Part shown: positions 42,257-53,230 of the stretch, piece after piece
Position numbering within the stretch: the first letter of the stretch is position 1
Layout: each line of letters starts with the position of its first letter
Assembly: GCF_902705885.1 (NCBI RefSeq)
Contig: NZ_CACSIP010000003.1
Location: 33,772-97,771 of the forward strand
Source: Mycolicibacterium austroafricanum
GTDB lineage: Bacteria > Actinomycetota > Actinomycetes > Mycobacteriales > Mycobacteriaceae
Reading direction: 5' to 3'
Length of the DNA stretch: 64,000 nucleotides
Made by a program: the position numbers and the translations under genes
Notes under the pieces: model-generated
What the model was told of the DNA's origin: nothing
Seen by the model: only the letters and a program-made list of their open reading frames with translations
Databases searched by the model: none

Positions 42257-42274
42257 TCAAACATCACTGTTTGA
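42257..42274. promoter_or_regulatory. inverted repeat TCAAACA-TCAC-TGTTTGA upstream of ripA
   Basis: A perfect repeat with 7-bp arms and 4-bp centre, 24 nt after the upstream stop codon and about 180 nt before ripA. No T-run follows, so an operator is more likely than a terminator. Confidence 0.45.
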
Positions 42275-42310
42275 TAACGCCAATTGCAATTACATTGTTG
42301 TAGTTTGTTA

Positions 42311-42325
42311 CTAAAGTTTCTTTAG
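42311..42325. promoter_or_regulatory. inverted repeat CTAAAG-TTT-CTTTAG upstream of ripA
   Basis: A perfect repeat with 6-bp arms in the AT-rich leader of ripA, 127 nt before the start. With the repeat at 42257 it forms a pair of symmetric sites in a 218-bp leader that has no gene. Confidence 0.45.
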
Positions 42326-42451
42326 CGTCAGATGTGATGTACGGTGCAATCGGTGGCTGATGTTGCGGATGTGCTTGTTGTGACTTCTGTGTCTGAGGCG
42401 CCCGAGAATGTGCCGACACGCTCGCGTGGAGCCTTAGGAGATCTGAGTCGA

Positions 42452-43864
42452 ATGAGACGCATCCCTGGCGGCGCCTCCGCTTCGCGGCTGTGCGCGGTAG
42501 CCCTGGCCTCCGGCATGGTCCTGACGACCCCCGGCCTGGCGCAGGCGCAGCCTGCCAACCCGGACAGCCTCTCGACGTTGGTGACTACCGTCGCCAACGT
42601 CAACCAGCAACTGCAGGACCTCGGTGCCGCGATCCAGACGCAGCAGGAGAGCGTCAACAAGGCGATCCTGGATGTGAAGACGGCGCGTGACGACGCCGCG
42701 GCCGCCCAGCAGGAGGTCGAGGCCAGCGCTCAGCGCGTCGCGGACGCCAACACCGCGATCGAGGCCGCTCAGCAACGGTTCGACAAGTTCGCCGCCGCCA
42801 TGTACGTCAGTGGCCCGTCGAGTTCATATCTGAACGCCTCGGACCCGGTCGACATCCTCAACACCGCAGCCGCGGGTCAGACACTGTCGATCAGCGCCAA
42901 GCAGGTGATGGCGAACCTGCAGCGGGCGCGTACCGAGCAGGTCAACAAGGAGTCTGCTGCCAGGCAGGCCAAGCAGCAGGCCGACGAGGCGGTCAAGGCC
43001 GCAGAGTCCAGCCAGCAGACCGCGGTGACCGCGCTCACCGACGCCCAGGACAACTTCAAGGCCCAGCAGGTCGAGCTCGACCGGCTCGCCGCCGAACGGG
43101 CCACGGCCCAGGCCAAGCTGCAGGAGGCGCGGGCGGTGGCCGCCCCCACGGGCCGCGCCACCGCAGGATCCCAGGCGCCCGCCGCGGCGCCCAGCAGCAA
43201 GCCGGACCCGGGGCGCGCCGCGGCGAACTGGGACGTCGACCCCAGCACCGGCAACCGCGAAACCGCCTGGGACATGACCCTGCCCCAGATCCCGAGCGCC
43301 TTCGTCAGCGGCGACCCGATCCAGATCATCAACGCGGTGATCAAGATCATCACCACGTCGTTGGAGATCACGCAGAGCCTCGGCCGCAAGTTCCTGCAGA
43401 GCATCGGGTTGCTGCCGACCGACACCGGTATCACCAACGGCGCCATCCCGGCCGTGGCCGGCCCGCAGGCCACCGAGTTGGTGATCAGACGCGGCATGTC
43501 ACAGATGGGGGTGCCCTACTCGTGGGGCGGCGGCAACGCCGCAGGCCCCAGCCGCGGCATCGACCGGGGCGCAGGCACCGTCGGGTTCGACTGCTCGGGC
43601 CTGATGCTCTACATGTTCGCCGGCGTCGGCATCAAGCTCGACCACTACTCGGGGTCGCAGTACAACGCGGGTCGCAAGATCCCGTCGTCCCAGATGCGCC
43701 GCGGCGACATGATCTTCTACGGCCCCAACGCCAGCCAGCATGTGGCGATGTACCTCGGCAACGGTCAGATGCTCGAGGCGCCCTACACGGGATCGGTGGT
43801 CAAGGTCTCGCCGGTGCGCACCAGCGGCATGACCCCGTTCGTCACCCGAATGATCGAGTGGTGA
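42452..43864 (+). CDS. ripA: peptidoglycan endopeptidase RipA (NlpC/P60)
   Basis: A 470-residue exported D,L-endopeptidase needed for daughter-cell separation. Order: signal peptide (CAVALASGMVLTTPGLAQAQ), a long coiled coil (about 45-250, NVNQQLQDLGAAIQTQQES onward), a Pro/Ala linker, then the NlpC/P60 domain with catalytic C381 (GFDCSG), H430 (SQHVAMYLG) and E442. The coiled coil is the autoinhibitory part in M. tuberculosis. ATG 42452 has AGGAG 11 nt upstream and starts a clean signal peptide, so the 36-codon longer frame is rejected. Confidence 0.96.
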   Translation: MRRIPGGASASRLCAVALASGMVLTTPGLAQAQPANPDSLSTLVTTVANVNQQLQDLGAAIQTQQESVNKAILDVKTARDDAAAAQQEVEASAQRVADANTAIEAAQQRFDKFAAAMYVSGPSSSYLNASDPVDILNTAAAGQTLSISAKQVMANLQRARTEQVNKESAARQAKQQADEAVKAAESSQQTAVTALTDAQDNFKAQQVELDRLAAERATAQAKLQEARAVAAPTGRATAGSQAPAAAPSSKPDPGRAAANWDVDPSTGNRETAWDMTLPQIPSAFVSGDPIQIINAVIKIITTSLEITQSLGRKFLQSIGLLPTDTGITNGAIPAVAGPQATELVIRRGMSQMGVPYSWGGGNAAGPSRGIDRGAGTVGFDCSGLMLYMFAGVGIKLDHYSGSQYNAGRKIPSSQMRRGDMIFYGPNASQHVAMYLGNGQMLEAPYTGSVVKVSPVRTSGMTPFVTRMIEW

Positions 43865-44553
43865 TCACACTGCGCCGCCTGGTTCTTGTCCTGCTCACCG
43901 CCGGCGCCGTGGTGATGGCGCCGGCGGCCCCGGCGTCCGCGCAGCCCGCGGCCGGCCAGTGGGATCCGACACTGCCCAAGATCCTCAGCGCAGGAGCGCC
44001 GGGGGATCCGCTGTCCATCGCCAACGCCTCGCTGGCCGCGACCGCCCAGGCCACCCAGGTCACGATGAACCTGGGCCGCAAGTTCCTGCAGAGCATCGGC
44101 CTGGCCCCCGCGGATGCGCCGGCGGGCGTCGCGCCTGGGATGGTTCGCGGTCCGGCAGCCATCGAATACGTCATCCGCCGCGGCGGCTCCCAGATCGGCA
44201 CCCCGTACTCCTGGGGCGGTGGCAAGCCGAGCGGGCCGAGCACCGGAGTGGACTCCGGGGCCAACACCGTCGGCTACGACTGCTCCGGTTTCACGCAGTT
44301 CTCCTTCGCCGGGGTTGGGGTGCTGATCCCCAAGTACTCCGGGGACCAGTACAACGCCGGCCGCAAGGTCCCGGTGAACCAGGCCAAGCGCGGCGATCTG
44401 TTGTTCTGGGGCCCCGGCGGCACCCAGCACGTCGCCATTTACCTCGGCGGCGGCAAGATGCTCGAATCGGCGAGCAGCGTGGGCAGTGTGAGCGTGAACC
44501 CGCTGCGCACCGCCGGACTGCAGCCCTATGCCGTCCGCGTCATCGAATCCTGA
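43861..44553 (+). CDS. ripB: peptidoglycan endopeptidase RipB (NlpC/P60)
   Basis: A 230-residue exported endopeptidase, a shorter paralogue of RipA without the coiled coil. Signal peptide (LRRLVLVLLTAGAVVMAPAAPASA), a short prodomain with the shared LGRKFLQSIGL segment, then NlpC/P60 with C141 (GYDCSG) and the His in TQHVAIYLGGG. The GTG at 43861 overlaps the ripA stop by 4 nt (GTGA), so the two are coupled. Confidence 0.96.
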   Translation: MITLRRLVLVLLTAGAVVMAPAAPASAQPAAGQWDPTLPKILSAGAPGDPLSIANASLAATAQATQVTMNLGRKFLQSIGLAPADAPAGVAPGMVRGPAAIEYVIRRGGSQIGTPYSWGGGKPSGPSTGVDSGANTVGYDCSGFTQFSFAGVGVLIPKYSGDQYNAGRKVPVNQAKRGDLLFWGPGGTQHVAIYLGGGKMLESASSVGSVSVNPLRTAGLQPYAVRVIES

Positions 44554-44731
44554 GTGTGGCCTGAGTTAAACCTGAGCACCACTGGTGAATACCGGCGCGC
44601 GGCGCCCCACACCCCGGGCAGCGTCGACGGATTCACAAGCAACTGGAATAGTTGTCGACGAGCGCGCGGCCACAACCGGCCGGCGCCGCATAGACCACCA
44701 TGTTTGTACTGCGCATGTGGAAGGAACGTTG

Positions 44732-45871
44732 ATGACCTCACCGAGTGGGCCGCCTCAGGGCGCTGGAGGATATCCCGGGCAGGCGCCGGCACAGGGCTAC
44801 TCCGCGGGTGCGCACGCCGCTCCGAACTCCAACGGTGGGTTGCAGCACGAGGTGCACACCCTCGAGCGGGCGATCTTCGAGGTGAAGCGGATCATCGTCG
44901 GTCAGGACCTGCTCGTCGAGCGGATGCTGGTCGGGCTGCTGGCCAAGGGCCATGTGCTGCTCGAAGGCGTCCCCGGGGTGGCCAAGACTCTCGCGGTCGA
45001 GACGTTCGCCAAGGTGGTCGGCGGCACCTTCGCCCGTATCCAGTTCACCCCTGACCTGGTGCCCACCGACATCGTCGGCACCCGGATCTACCGGGCGGGC
45101 AAGGAGGAGTTCGACATCGAACTAGGCCCCGTGGTCGTCAACTTTCTGCTCGCCGACGAGATCAACCGCGCCCCGGCCAAGGTGCAGTCCGCCCTGCTGG
45201 AGGTGATGGCCGAGCGCAAGATCTCCATCGGCGGCAAGACCTTCCCGCTGCCCAGTCCCTTCCTGGTGATGGCGACCCAGAACCCGATCGAGCAGGAGGG
45301 TGTCTATCAGCTGCCCGAGGCGCAGCGCGACCGCTTCCTGTTCAAGCTCAACGTCGGCTACCCGTCACCCGAGGAAGAGCGCGAGATCATCTACCGGATG
45401 GGCGTCAAGCCGCCCGAGGCCAAGGCGATCCTGTCCACCCAGGACCTGCAGCGCCTGCAGGACGTCGCCGCGAACACGTTCGTGCACCACGCGCTGGTCG
45501 ACTACGTCGTGCGGATCGTCACCGCCACCCGCGAGCCGGAGAAGTTCGGCATGCCCGACGCCAAGGCGTGGATCGCCTACGGCGCGTCCCCGCGTGCCTC
45601 GCTGGGCATCATCGCCGCGTCCCGGGCGCTGGCGCTGATCCGTGGACGCGACTACGTGATCCCCCAGGACGTCGTCGAGGTCATCCCCGACGTGCTTCGG
45701 CACCGCCTGGTGCTGACCTACGACGCCCTCGCCGACGAAGTCTCCTCCGACACGGTCGTTAACCGCATCCTCCAGACCGTCGCCCTGCCCCAGGTGAACG
45801 CCATACCGCAGCAGGGTCATTCGGTCCCGCCCGTGGTCCCGGCTGCGGCGGCCGCAGCCGGCGGCCGCTGA
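44732..45871 (+). CDS. moxR1: MoxR-family AAA+ ATPase MoxR1
   Basis: A 379-residue AAA+ ATPase of the MoxR family. A Gly/Pro-rich N-terminus is followed by Walker A GVPGVAKT (about residue 80), Walker B LLADEINRAPAKVQSALLEVMAE and sensor ATQNPIEQEGVYQLPEAQRDRF. MoxR proteins work as chaperones with the DUF58 and VWA proteins encoded next. Unlike the neighbours, it is preceded by a 178-bp leader with TAGACC at 44691-44696 as a possible -10 element and AAGGAA before the ATG. Confidence 0.95.
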   Translation: MTSPSGPPQGAGGYPGQAPAQGYSAGAHAAPNSNGGLQHEVHTLERAIFEVKRIIVGQDLLVERMLVGLLAKGHVLLEGVPGVAKTLAVETFAKVVGGTFARIQFTPDLVPTDIVGTRIYRAGKEEFDIELGPVVVNFLLADEINRAPAKVQSALLEVMAERKISIGGKTFPLPSPFLVMATQNPIEQEGVYQLPEAQRDRFLFKLNVGYPSPEEEREIIYRMGVKPPEAKAILSTQDLQRLQDVAANTFVHHALVDYVVRIVTATREPEKFGMPDAKAWIAYGASPRASLGIIAASRALALIRGRDYVIPQDVVEVIPDVLRHRLVLTYDALADEVSSDTVVNRILQTVALPQVNAIPQQGHSVPPVVPAAAAAAGGR

Positions 45872-45891
45872 CCCGGTAAGCGGCCTATTAC

Positions 45892-46863
45892 GTGACGTCT
45901 CCTTCAGGTACTTCAGGCGCCAAACCCTCCGGTCGCACCGTCGATCTGCCCTCGCTGCAGCGCGGTGAGATTCGCGACCCGGCCTTGACGGCAGCGCTGC
46001 GCAAGCTCGAGCTGACCGTCCGGCGCAAACTCGACGGGGTGCTGCACGGTGACCACCTGGGGCTTCTCCCCGGCCCGGGTTCCGAACCGGGGGAGTCGCG
46101 GATCTACCAGCCCGGTGACGACGTCCGCCGGATGGACTGGTCGGTGACGGCGCGGACCCAGGCGCCGCACGTGCGCCAGATGATCGCCGACCGTGAGTTG
46201 GAGACCTGGTTGGTCGTCGACGTGTCGGCCAGCCTGGACTTCGGCACCGCCGGTTGCGAGAAGCGTGACCTCGCCGTCGCGGCCGCGGCGTCGATCGCAT
46301 TCCTCAACAGCGGCGGCGGCAACCGGCTCGGCGCGATCATCTCCAACGGCGAGACCACCCGCCGGGTGCCCGCGCTGTCGGGGCGGGTGCACGAGCAGGA
46401 ACTGCTGCGCGCGATCGCCACCACGCCGCGTGCGCCGGTCGGGGTCCGCGGAGATCTGGCCGCGGCGATCGACGCGCTGCGGCGGCCGGAGCGGCGCCGC
46501 GGCATGGTGGTGATCATCAGCGACTTCCTCGGCCCTGTCGACTGGATGCGCCCGCTGCGGGCCATCGCCGGACGCCACGAGGTACTCGGCATCGAGGTGC
46601 TCGACCCTCGCGACGTCGAGTTGCCCGCCGTCGGCGATGTCGTCCTTCAGGACACCGAAACCGGCCGCACCCGCGAGTTCACCATCGACGAGCAGCTGCG
46701 AACCGACTTCGAGAAGGCCGCCGCCGCACACCGCGCCGAGGTGGCGCGCACGCTGCGGCGCTGCGGTGCGCCGTTGCTGTCCCTGCGCACCGACCGGGAC
46801 TGGATTTCCGACGTGGTCAGGTTCGTCGCCGGCAGGCGTCGCGGCGCACTGGCCGGCCGATGA
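45892..46863 (+). CDS. DUF58 domain protein (MoxR partner)
   Basis: A 323-residue cytoplasmic protein with the DUF58 signature around SRIYQPGDDVRRMDWSVTARTQAPHVRQ, then a VWA-like fold (WLVVDVSASLDFG, IISDFLGPVDW). It lies 20 nt after moxR1 and before the VWA membrane protein. This trio is conserved as Rv1479-Rv1480-Rv1481. GTG start at 45892. The biological client of the trio is not established. Confidence 0.92.
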   Translation: MTSPSGTSGAKPSGRTVDLPSLQRGEIRDPALTAALRKLELTVRRKLDGVLHGDHLGLLPGPGSEPGESRIYQPGDDVRRMDWSVTARTQAPHVRQMIADRELETWLVVDVSASLDFGTAGCEKRDLAVAAAASIAFLNSGGGNRLGAIISNGETTRRVPALSGRVHEQELLRAIATTPRAPVGVRGDLAAAIDALRRPERRRGMVVIISDFLGPVDWMRPLRAIAGRHEVLGIEVLDPRDVELPAVGDVVLQDTETGRTREFTIDEQLRTDFEKAAAAHRAEVARTLRRCGAPLLSLRTDRDWISDVVRFVAGRRRGALAGR

Positions 46864-46915
46864 GCGATGCACCGACCGGCGTGAGCCAAAGAAACAACGA
46901 AATGACAAGTAGCAC

Positions 46916-47923
46916 ATGACTTTACCGTTCTTCGGACCGATGTCGCTGTCAGGCTTCGAGCACCCGTGGTTCTTCCTGTTTTTCCTGGTGATCATCGGGC
47001 TCATCGCGCTCTACGTCGTCGTGCAGCTGTCGCGCCACAGGCGGGTGCTGCGGTTCGCGAACATGGAGCTGCTGGAAAGCGTCGCCCCGAAGCGGCCGAG
47101 CCGCTGGCGGCACCTCCCGGCGACCCTGCTGATCCTGGCGCTGGTGTCGTTCACCGTCGCCATGGCGGGCCCGACGCACGACGTCCGCATCCCGCGTAAC
47201 CGCGCGGTGGTGATGCTGGTCATCGACGTGTCGCAGTCGATGCGTGCGACCGATGTCGCGCCCAACAGGCTGGCTGCCGCGCAGGAGGCGGCCAAGCAGT
47301 TCGCCGATCAGCTCACCCCGGGCATCAACCTGGGTCTGATCTCCTACGCAGGCACCGCGACCGTGCTCGTCTCGCCGACCACCAACCGGGAGGCGACCAA
47401 GAACGCGATCGACAAGCTGCAGCTCGCCGACCGCACCGCGACCGGTGAGGGCATCTTCACCGCGCTGCAGGCCGTCGCCACGGTCGGGGCGGTCATCGGC
47501 GGTGGTGATGAGCCCCCACCGGCACGCATCGTGCTGATGTCTGATGGCAAGGAGACGGTGCCGTCCAATCCGGACAACCCCAAGGGCGCTTACACCGCGG
47601 CCCGGACCGCCCAGGATCAGGGCGTGCCGATCTCGACGGTGTCGTTCGGAACGCCGTACGGCTATGTCGAGATCAACGATCAGCGGCAGCCGGTCCCCGT
47701 GGACGACGAGATGCTCAAGAGGATCGCCGACCTCTCCGGAGGCGAGGCGTTCACGGCATCGAGCCTCGAGCAGCTCAAGGACGTGTTCACCAACCTCCAG
47801 GAACAGATCGGCTACGAGACCATCAAGGGCGACGCCAGCGTGGGTTGGCTGCGGCTCGGTGCGCTGGTGCTCGCCGCGTCGGCCCTGGGCGCGTTGCTGA
47901 TCAACCGGCGCCTGCCCAACTGA
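46916..47923 (+). CDS. VWA-domain membrane protein (MoxR partner)
   Basis: A 335-residue protein with an N-terminal aerotolerance-type membrane pair ([20 protein letters not shown] and [18 protein letters not shown]), a von Willebrand A domain with the metal-site motif [10 protein letters not shown], and a C-terminal membrane helix ([17 protein letters not shown]). The VWA domain probably faces outside or carries metal-dependent contacts. Matches Rv1481. Ends 79 nt before fabG1. Confidence 0.93.
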   Translation: MTLPFFGPMSLSGFEHPWFFLFFLVIIGLIALYVVVQLSRHRRVLRFANMELLESVAPKRPSRWRHLPATLLILALVSFTVAMAGPTHDVRIPRNRAVVMLVIDVSQSMRATDVAPNRLAAAQEAAKQFADQLTPGINLGLISYAGTATVLVSPTTNREATKNAIDKLQLADRTATGEGIFTALQAVATVGAVIGGGDEPPPARIVLMSDGKETVPSNPDNPKGAYTAARTAQDQGVPISTVSFGTPYGYVEINDQRQPVPVDDEMLKRIADLSGGEAFTASSLEQLKDVFTNLQEQIGYETIKGDASVGWLRLGALVLAASALGALLINRRLPN

Positions 47924-47978
47924 AACATCCCCGTGTCGCTACGCTCCCGCCGGCTGTATGGCGATTTCTTACGAATGA

Positions 47979-48779
<801 letters not shown>

Positions 48780-48804
48780 AACAGAAGAGATAAGGACTTT
48801 CACT

Positions 48805-49611
48805 GTGAAGCTTCTCGAAGGCAAGCGGATCCTCGTCACGGGGATCATCACCGACTCGTCGATCGCATTCCACATCGCCAAGGTCGCCCAGGAAGCCGGC
48901 GCCGAGTTGGTGCTCACCGGGTTCGACCGGATGAAGCTGATCCAGCGCATCGCAGACCGGTTGCCCAACCCGGCACCGCTGCTGGAACTCGACGTGCAGA
49001 ACGACAAACACCTCGACACTCTGGCGGACCGGGTGACCGAGGTGATCGGCGAGGGCAACAGGCTCGACGGCGTGGTGCACTCGATCGGGTTCATGCCGCA
49101 GACCGGCATGGGCATCAACCCGTTCTTCGACGCGCCTTACGAGGATGTCGCCAAGGGCATCCACATCTCGGCCTACTCCTACGCGTCGCTGGCCAAGGCC
49201 GTGCTGCCGATCATGAACTCCGGTGGCGGCATTGTCGGCATGGACTTCGACCCCACCCGGGCGATGCCTGCCTACAACTGGATGACGGTCGCCAAGAGCG
49301 CGCTGGAATCGGTCAACCGGTTCGTCGCGCGCGAGGCCGGCAAGGTCGGAGTGCGATCGAATCTTGTTGCGGCGGGCCCGATCAGGACCCTGGCCATGAG
49401 CGCGATCGTCGGCGGCGCCCTGGGGGACGAGGCCGGCGCACAGATGCAGCTCCTCGAAGAGGGGTGGGATCAGCGCGCGCCGTTGGGCTGGAACATGAAA
49501 GATCCGACGCCGGTGGCCAAAACGGTGTGTGCGTTGCTGTCCGACTGGCTGCCGGCGACCACCGGCACCATCATCTTCGCCGACGGCGGCGCGAGCACCC
49601 AGTTGCTGTAA
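48805..49611 (+). CDS. inhA: enoyl-ACP reductase InhA
   Basis: A 268-residue NADH-dependent enoyl-ACP reductase of FAS-II, target of isoniazid-NAD and ethionamide. It is one residue shorter at the N-terminus than the M. tuberculosis protein, so numbers shift by one: S93 (S94), Y157 (Y158) and K164 (K165) are all wild type. C-terminal GGASTQLL carries the Thr equivalent to the regulatory T266. GTG 48805 follows an AAGGA site. Its TAA overlaps the hemH ATG (TAATG). Confidence 0.97.
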   Translation: MKLLEGKRILVTGIITDSSIAFHIAKVAQEAGAELVLTGFDRMKLIQRIADRLPNPAPLLELDVQNDKHLDTLADRVTEVIGEGNRLDGVVHSIGFMPQTGMGINPFFDAPYEDVAKGIHISAYSYASLAKAVLPIMNSGGGIVGMDFDPTRAMPAYNWMTVAKSALESVNRFVAREAGKVGVRSNLVAAGPIRTLAMSAIVGGALGDEAGAQMQLLEEGWDQRAPLGWNMKDPTPVAKTVCALLSDWLPATTGTIIFADGGASTQLL

Positions 49612-50636
49612 TGGACTTTGACGCCCTGCTGTTGCTGTCGTTCGGTGGTCCGGAGGGCCCCGAGCAGGTGATGCCGTTCCTCGAGAACGTCACCCGGGGC
49701 CGGGGGATCCCCCGCGAGCGGCTGGCAGCTGTCGCCGAGCACTACCTGCACTTCGGCGGGGTGTCGCCGATCAACGGAATCAACCGGGAGCTGATCGTCG
49801 CGATCGAAGCGGAGCTGGCGCGCCGCGGCCTGGAGCTGCCGGTCTACTTCGGCAATCGCAACTGGGAGCCCTACGTCGAGGACGCGGTCGCGCAGATGCG
49901 GGACAACGGGATTCGACGTGCCGCCGTGTTCTCGACGTCGGCCTGGGGAGGCTATTCCGGCTGTACGCAATACCAGGAAGACATCGCGCGCGCACGTATG
50001 TCGGCGGGTTCCGACGCGCCGGAGTTGACCAAACTGCGCCAGTACTTCGATCACCCGCTGCTGGTCGAGATGTTCGCCGATGCCATCCGCGACGCGGCTG
50101 CCACGCTGCCCGAGGCGGTGCGCGCAGCCGCCCGGCTCGTCTTCACCGCGCATTCGATCCCGTTGCGGGCAGCCGCGCGTTGCGGTCCCGATCTCTACGA
50201 GCGCCAGGTCGGCCACACCAGCGCGCTGGTGGCCGCGGCGGCGGGATACCGCGACTACGACCAGGTTTGGCAGTCTCGGTCAGGACCGCCACAGATGCCG
50301 TGGCTGGAGCCCGACGTCGGCGATCACCTCGACTCGCTGGCGCGCGCCGGCACCGAGGCGGTGATCGTCTGCCCGGTCGGTTTTGTCGCCGACCACATCG
50401 AGGTGGTCTGGGATCTCGACAGCGAACTGGCCTCTCAGGCCGCCGATGCGGGGATCGCCTTCGCGCGGGCGTCGACGCCCAACGCGCAGCCCCGGTTCGC
50501 GCAGCTGGTGGTCGACCTGATCGATGAGATGCGCTTCGGGCGTCCGGCGGCCCGGCTCGCGGAAAGCGAGGTTCCCGGCTACGGCTGCAGTGTCAACGGG
50601 GCTCTGTGCACCCCGGCCTGCTCGGTCGACCGCTAA
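49611..50636 (+). CDS. hemH: ferrochelatase (coproporphyrin ferrochelatase type)
   Basis: A 341-residue ferrochelatase inserting Fe(II) into the tetrapyrrole; actinobacteria use coproporphyrin III (name cpfC). [15 protein letters not shown] opens the fold, FTAHSIP holds the catalytic His, and [16 protein letters not shown] the conserved Glu. Actinobacterial forms bind a [2Fe-2S] cluster; matching cysteines are GYSGCTQY and the C-terminal [15 protein letters not shown]. One-base overlap with inhA. Its stop overlaps that of the convergent gene. Confidence 0.95.
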   Translation: MDFDALLLLSFGGPEGPEQVMPFLENVTRGRGIPRERLAAVAEHYLHFGGVSPINGINRELIVAIEAELARRGLELPVYFGNRNWEPYVEDAVAQMRDNGIRRAAVFSTSAWGGYSGCTQYQEDIARARMSAGSDAPELTKLRQYFDHPLLVEMFADAIRDAAATLPEAVRAAARLVFTAHSIPLRAAARCGPDLYERQVGHTSALVAAAAGYRDYDQVWQSRSGPPQMPWLEPDVGDHLDSLARAGTEAVIVCPVGFVADHIEVVWDLDSELASQAADAGIAFARASTPNAQPRFAQLVVDLIDEMRFGRPAARLAESEVPGYGCSVNGALCTPACSVDR

Positions 50637-51487
50637 TCGCGCCAGGCGGATCGCAGGATCGAACCGACCGCGGCCAGTCGTGCGGACCGGACCACCAAGG
50701 ACAGCGGGCGTAACGCATCGCTGGCGAGTTGGACCTCCGAGGAACTCTGCAGCCCACTCGGGATGAGTCCGGCGCTGACCGTGATGATCGCGTCGACGTG
50801 CGCCGCGTTCTCCAGAACCCGCACCGCCCGGGTGGGCGCGTGGTCGGGGATCCGATGCGCCTGCGTGGATTCCAGCACCTGCTCGACGATCCTGCGCGGA
50901 TCTGCGACCTCCCCGCTGGGGGCTTCGGCACGCAATGCGCCGAGCGCATCGGCAGCCGCGCGCACCGCGTCCCGCAGCGCGTACTCCGCCGCGCCGAGGT
51001 CGAGATCCTCAGGCGTCGGCAGCGTCGGCAGCGAATACACCGTCCACGACAACGCGGACAGCTCGGGTTCGAACTCGAACTCCTCGTCGTCGGGGGCGTC
51101 CGGGTACTCCAGATCCGGGACCAGCCCGATCGCCGACTCCGGCGAGCCGACCATGATCGCCTCCCCGGCGATGATGGCGTCGCGGCCGAACTGCGTCCCC
51201 GGGGGCAGCCCGCGGACGTCGCCGGGGACCGGCAACGCGAGCACGATCGAGGGTGGAGTCCCCGCCGGTCGTGCTGCGGTGCGCATCGTCTGCAGCAGGG
51301 ACACCGCCCCGGCGTCATCGAGATCGGGCCACGACAGACCGGTGCGGTCGGCGGCGACCGAGTCATAGGCTGTCACCGAATGCCTTGGTGTCCACTGGGA
51401 TAACGCATCAAGAACATCGTCGGGCGCGGCGGCACCGGCGAGCCAGGCATTGGCCCACACCGACAGCGAAACACTGGGACACCACAT
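50633..51487 (-). CDS. conserved hypothetical protein (Rv1486c-like)
   Basis: A 284-residue soluble protein of no recognised function, in the place of Rv1486c. It begins [29 protein letters not shown] and has an acidic central part ([20 protein letters not shown]), then helical stretches. No catalytic motif or membrane segment is seen. ATG 51487 is chosen, because the longer frame reads the antisense of the next gene. It overlaps the hemH stop by 3-4 nt and is divergent from nfeD across 73 bp. Confidence 0.82.
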   Translation of the reverse strand: MWCPSVSLSVWANAWLAGAAAPDDVLDALSQWTPRHSVTAYDSVAADRTGLSWPDLDDAGAVSLLQTMRTAARPAGTPPSIVLALPVPGDVRGLPPGTQFGRDAIIAGEAIMVGSPESAIGLVPDLEYPDAPDDEEFEFEPELSALSWTVYSLPTLPTPEDLDLGAAEYALRDAVRAAADALGALRAEAPSGEVADPRRIVEQVLESTQAHRIPDHAPTRAVRVLENAAHVDAIITVSAGLIPSGLQSSSEVQLASDALRPLSLVVRSARLAAVGSILRSAWRD

Positions 51488-51547
51488 GATGCAGGCAGTG
51501 TAGTTGTTGGGTCTGGTTGTTACCTGCTGACACCGTCGGCGCCGCGC

Positions 51548-51553
51548 TAGGCT
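51548..51553 (+). promoter_or_regulatory. -10 element for a leaderless nfeD-like transcript
   Basis: TAGGCT lies 7 nt before the ATG at 51561, and CTGACA stands 15 nt further upstream as a weak -35. Confidence 0.45.
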
Positions 51554-51560
51554 CGGTGTC

Positions 51561-51995
51561 ATGCCCGTACCGCTGATCTGGCTGATCGCAGCACTGGCTC
51601 TGGCCGGAGCCGAGGTGCTCACCGGTGACCTGTTCCTGCTTATGCTCAGCGGCGGGGCGCTGGCCGCAGCCGCTTCCAGCTGGCTGCTCGCATTGCCGGT
51701 CTGGGTGGACGGGTTGGTGTTCCTGCTGGTGTCGGTCCTGCTGCTGGTCGGGGTGCGCCCGGCGATCAAGCGGCGGATGCAGTCCGGCAAGGGCCTGCTG
51801 GACCCGGCCAAGGCGCTGGAGGGCAAGAGCGCGTTGGTGCTCGACCGGGTGGCGCGCCACGAAGGTCAGGTCAAGCTCGACGGGGAGATCTGGACGGCGC
51901 GGCCGCACGTCGAGACCGATGTCTACGAAGCCGGTGACCAGGTGACCGTTGTGCACATCGACGGGGCCACCGCGGTCGTCGCCAAGATCGTCTAG
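51561..51995 (+). CDS. NfeD-like membrane protein
   Basis: A 144-residue short NfeD-type protein: two to three N-terminal membrane helices ([43 protein letters not shown]) and a C-terminal OB-fold domain ([55 protein letters not shown]). These proteins pair with SPFH/stomatin proteins, and one follows here after 14 nt. They are thought to organise membrane microdomains or protein quality control. Confidence 0.93.
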   Translation: MPVPLIWLIAALALAGAEVLTGDLFLLMLSGGALAAAASSWLLALPVWVDGLVFLLVSVLLLVGVRPAIKRRMQSGKGLLDPAKALEGKSALVLDRVARHEGQVKLDGEIWTARPHVETDVYEAGDQVTVVHIDGATAVVAKIV

Positions 51996-52009
51996 AGAAG
52001 GAGTCCGTT

Positions 52010-53230
52010 GTGGACGGTGCTGTCGCAGGATTGGTCCTGCTGGCCGTGTTGGTGGTGTTCGCCGTGATCGTCGTGGCGAAGTCGGTGGCGCTGGTACCGC
52101 AGGCCGAGGCCGCGGTGATCGAGCGTCTGGGGCGCTACAGCAAGACGGTGTCGGGGCAGCTGACGCTGCTGTTGCCCTTCATCGACAAGATCCGAGCGCG
52201 GGTCGACCTGCGCGAGCGGGTGGTGTCGTTCCCCCCGCAGCCGGTGATCACCGAGGACAACCTGACCGTGAACATCGACACCGTCGTCTACTTCCAGGTC
52301 ACCAACCCGCAGGCGGCGGTCTATCAGATCAGCAACTACATCGTCGGCGTGGAGCAACTGACCACCACCACCCTGCGCAACGTGGTGGGCGGCATGACGC
52401 TCGAACAGACGCTGACCTCTCGTGACTCGATCAACGGCCAGTTGCGGGGGGTGCTCGACGAGGCCACCAACCGATGGGGTCTGCGGGTGGCCCGAGTCGA
52501 ACTGCGCAGCATCGATCCGCCGCCGTCGATCCAGGACTCGATGGAGAAGCAGATGCGCGCCGACCGGGAGAAGCGCGCGATGATCCTGACCGCCGAGGGC
52601 CACCGGGAGGCGTCCATCAAGCAGGCGGAGGGACAGAAGCAGTCCCAGATCCTGGCGGCGGAAGGCGCGAAGCAGGCGGCCATCCTCAGCGCCGAGGCCG
52701 ACCGGCAGTCGCGCATGTTGCGGGCCCAGGGTGAGCGCGCCGCCTCCTACCTGCAGGCCCAGGGACAGGCCAAGGCGATCGAGAAGACCTTCGCCGCCAT
52801 CAAGGCCGGACGGCCGACCCCGGAGATGCTGGCCTACCAGTACCTGCAGACGTTGCCGGAGATGGCCAAGGGCGAGGCGAACAAGGTGTGGCTGGTGCCC
52901 AGTGATTTCGGCTCCGCGCTGGAGGGCTTCACCAAGCTGCTCGGGGCCCCGGGTGAGGACGGGGTGTTCCGCTACACACCGTCGCCGGTGGAGGAGAACC
53001 TGCCCAAGCCGGAGGACGACTCGGCAGAGGTGGCCGACTGGTTCAACACCCAGACCGACCCGGAGATCGCCCAGGCCGTCGCCGAAGCGGTGGCCGAGGC
53101 ACGCACACCGGTCGCCGGCCTCGACGGACCGCGGCAGTATCCGCCCCTCACGCAACAGATGCAGCCGGAAGCGACCGACTACACCAGACAACAGGCGCCG
53201 GCGCCCCGTCACGGCGGTTCGGAACAGTGA
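52010..53230 (+). CDS. SPFH/stomatin-like protein (QmcA family)
   Basis: A 406-residue membrane-anchored stomatin. An N-terminal helix (AGLVLLAVLVVFAVIVVAKSVALV) leads into the SPFH domain (QAEAAVIERLGRYSKTVSGQLTLLLPFIDKI), then a coiled coil of EAxRQ-type repeats (AEGHREASIKQAEGQKQSQILAAEGAKQAAIL) that drives oligomerisation. GTG 52010 has AAGGAG upstream. It is coupled to nfeD before it and overlaps the DoxX-like gene by 4 nt (GTGA). Position Rv1488. Confidence 0.94.
   Translation: MDGAVAGLVLLAVLVVFAVIVVAKSVALVPQAEAAVIERLGRYSKTVSGQLTLLLPFIDKIRARVDLRERVVSFPPQPVITEDNLTVNIDTVVYFQVTNPQAAVYQISNYIVGVEQLTTTTLRNVVGGMTLEQTLTSRDSINGQLRGVLDEATNRWGLRVARVELRSIDPPPSIQDSMEKQMRADREKRAMILTAEGHREASIKQAEGQKQSQILAAEGAKQAAILSAEADRQSRMLRAQGERAASYLQAQGQAKAIEKTFAAIKAGRPTPEMLAYQYLQTLPEMAKGEANKVWLVPSDFGSALEGFTKLLGAPGEDGVFRYTPSPVEENLPKPEDDSAEVADWFNTQTDPEIAQAVAEAVAEARTPVAGLDGPRQYPPLTQQMQPEATDYTRQQAPAPRHGGSEQ

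Noticed and set aside
42257..42274. Hairpin after the Rv1476-like gene considered as an intrinsic terminator
   Set aside because: The stem is AT-rich and no run of T follows; an operator is more plausible.
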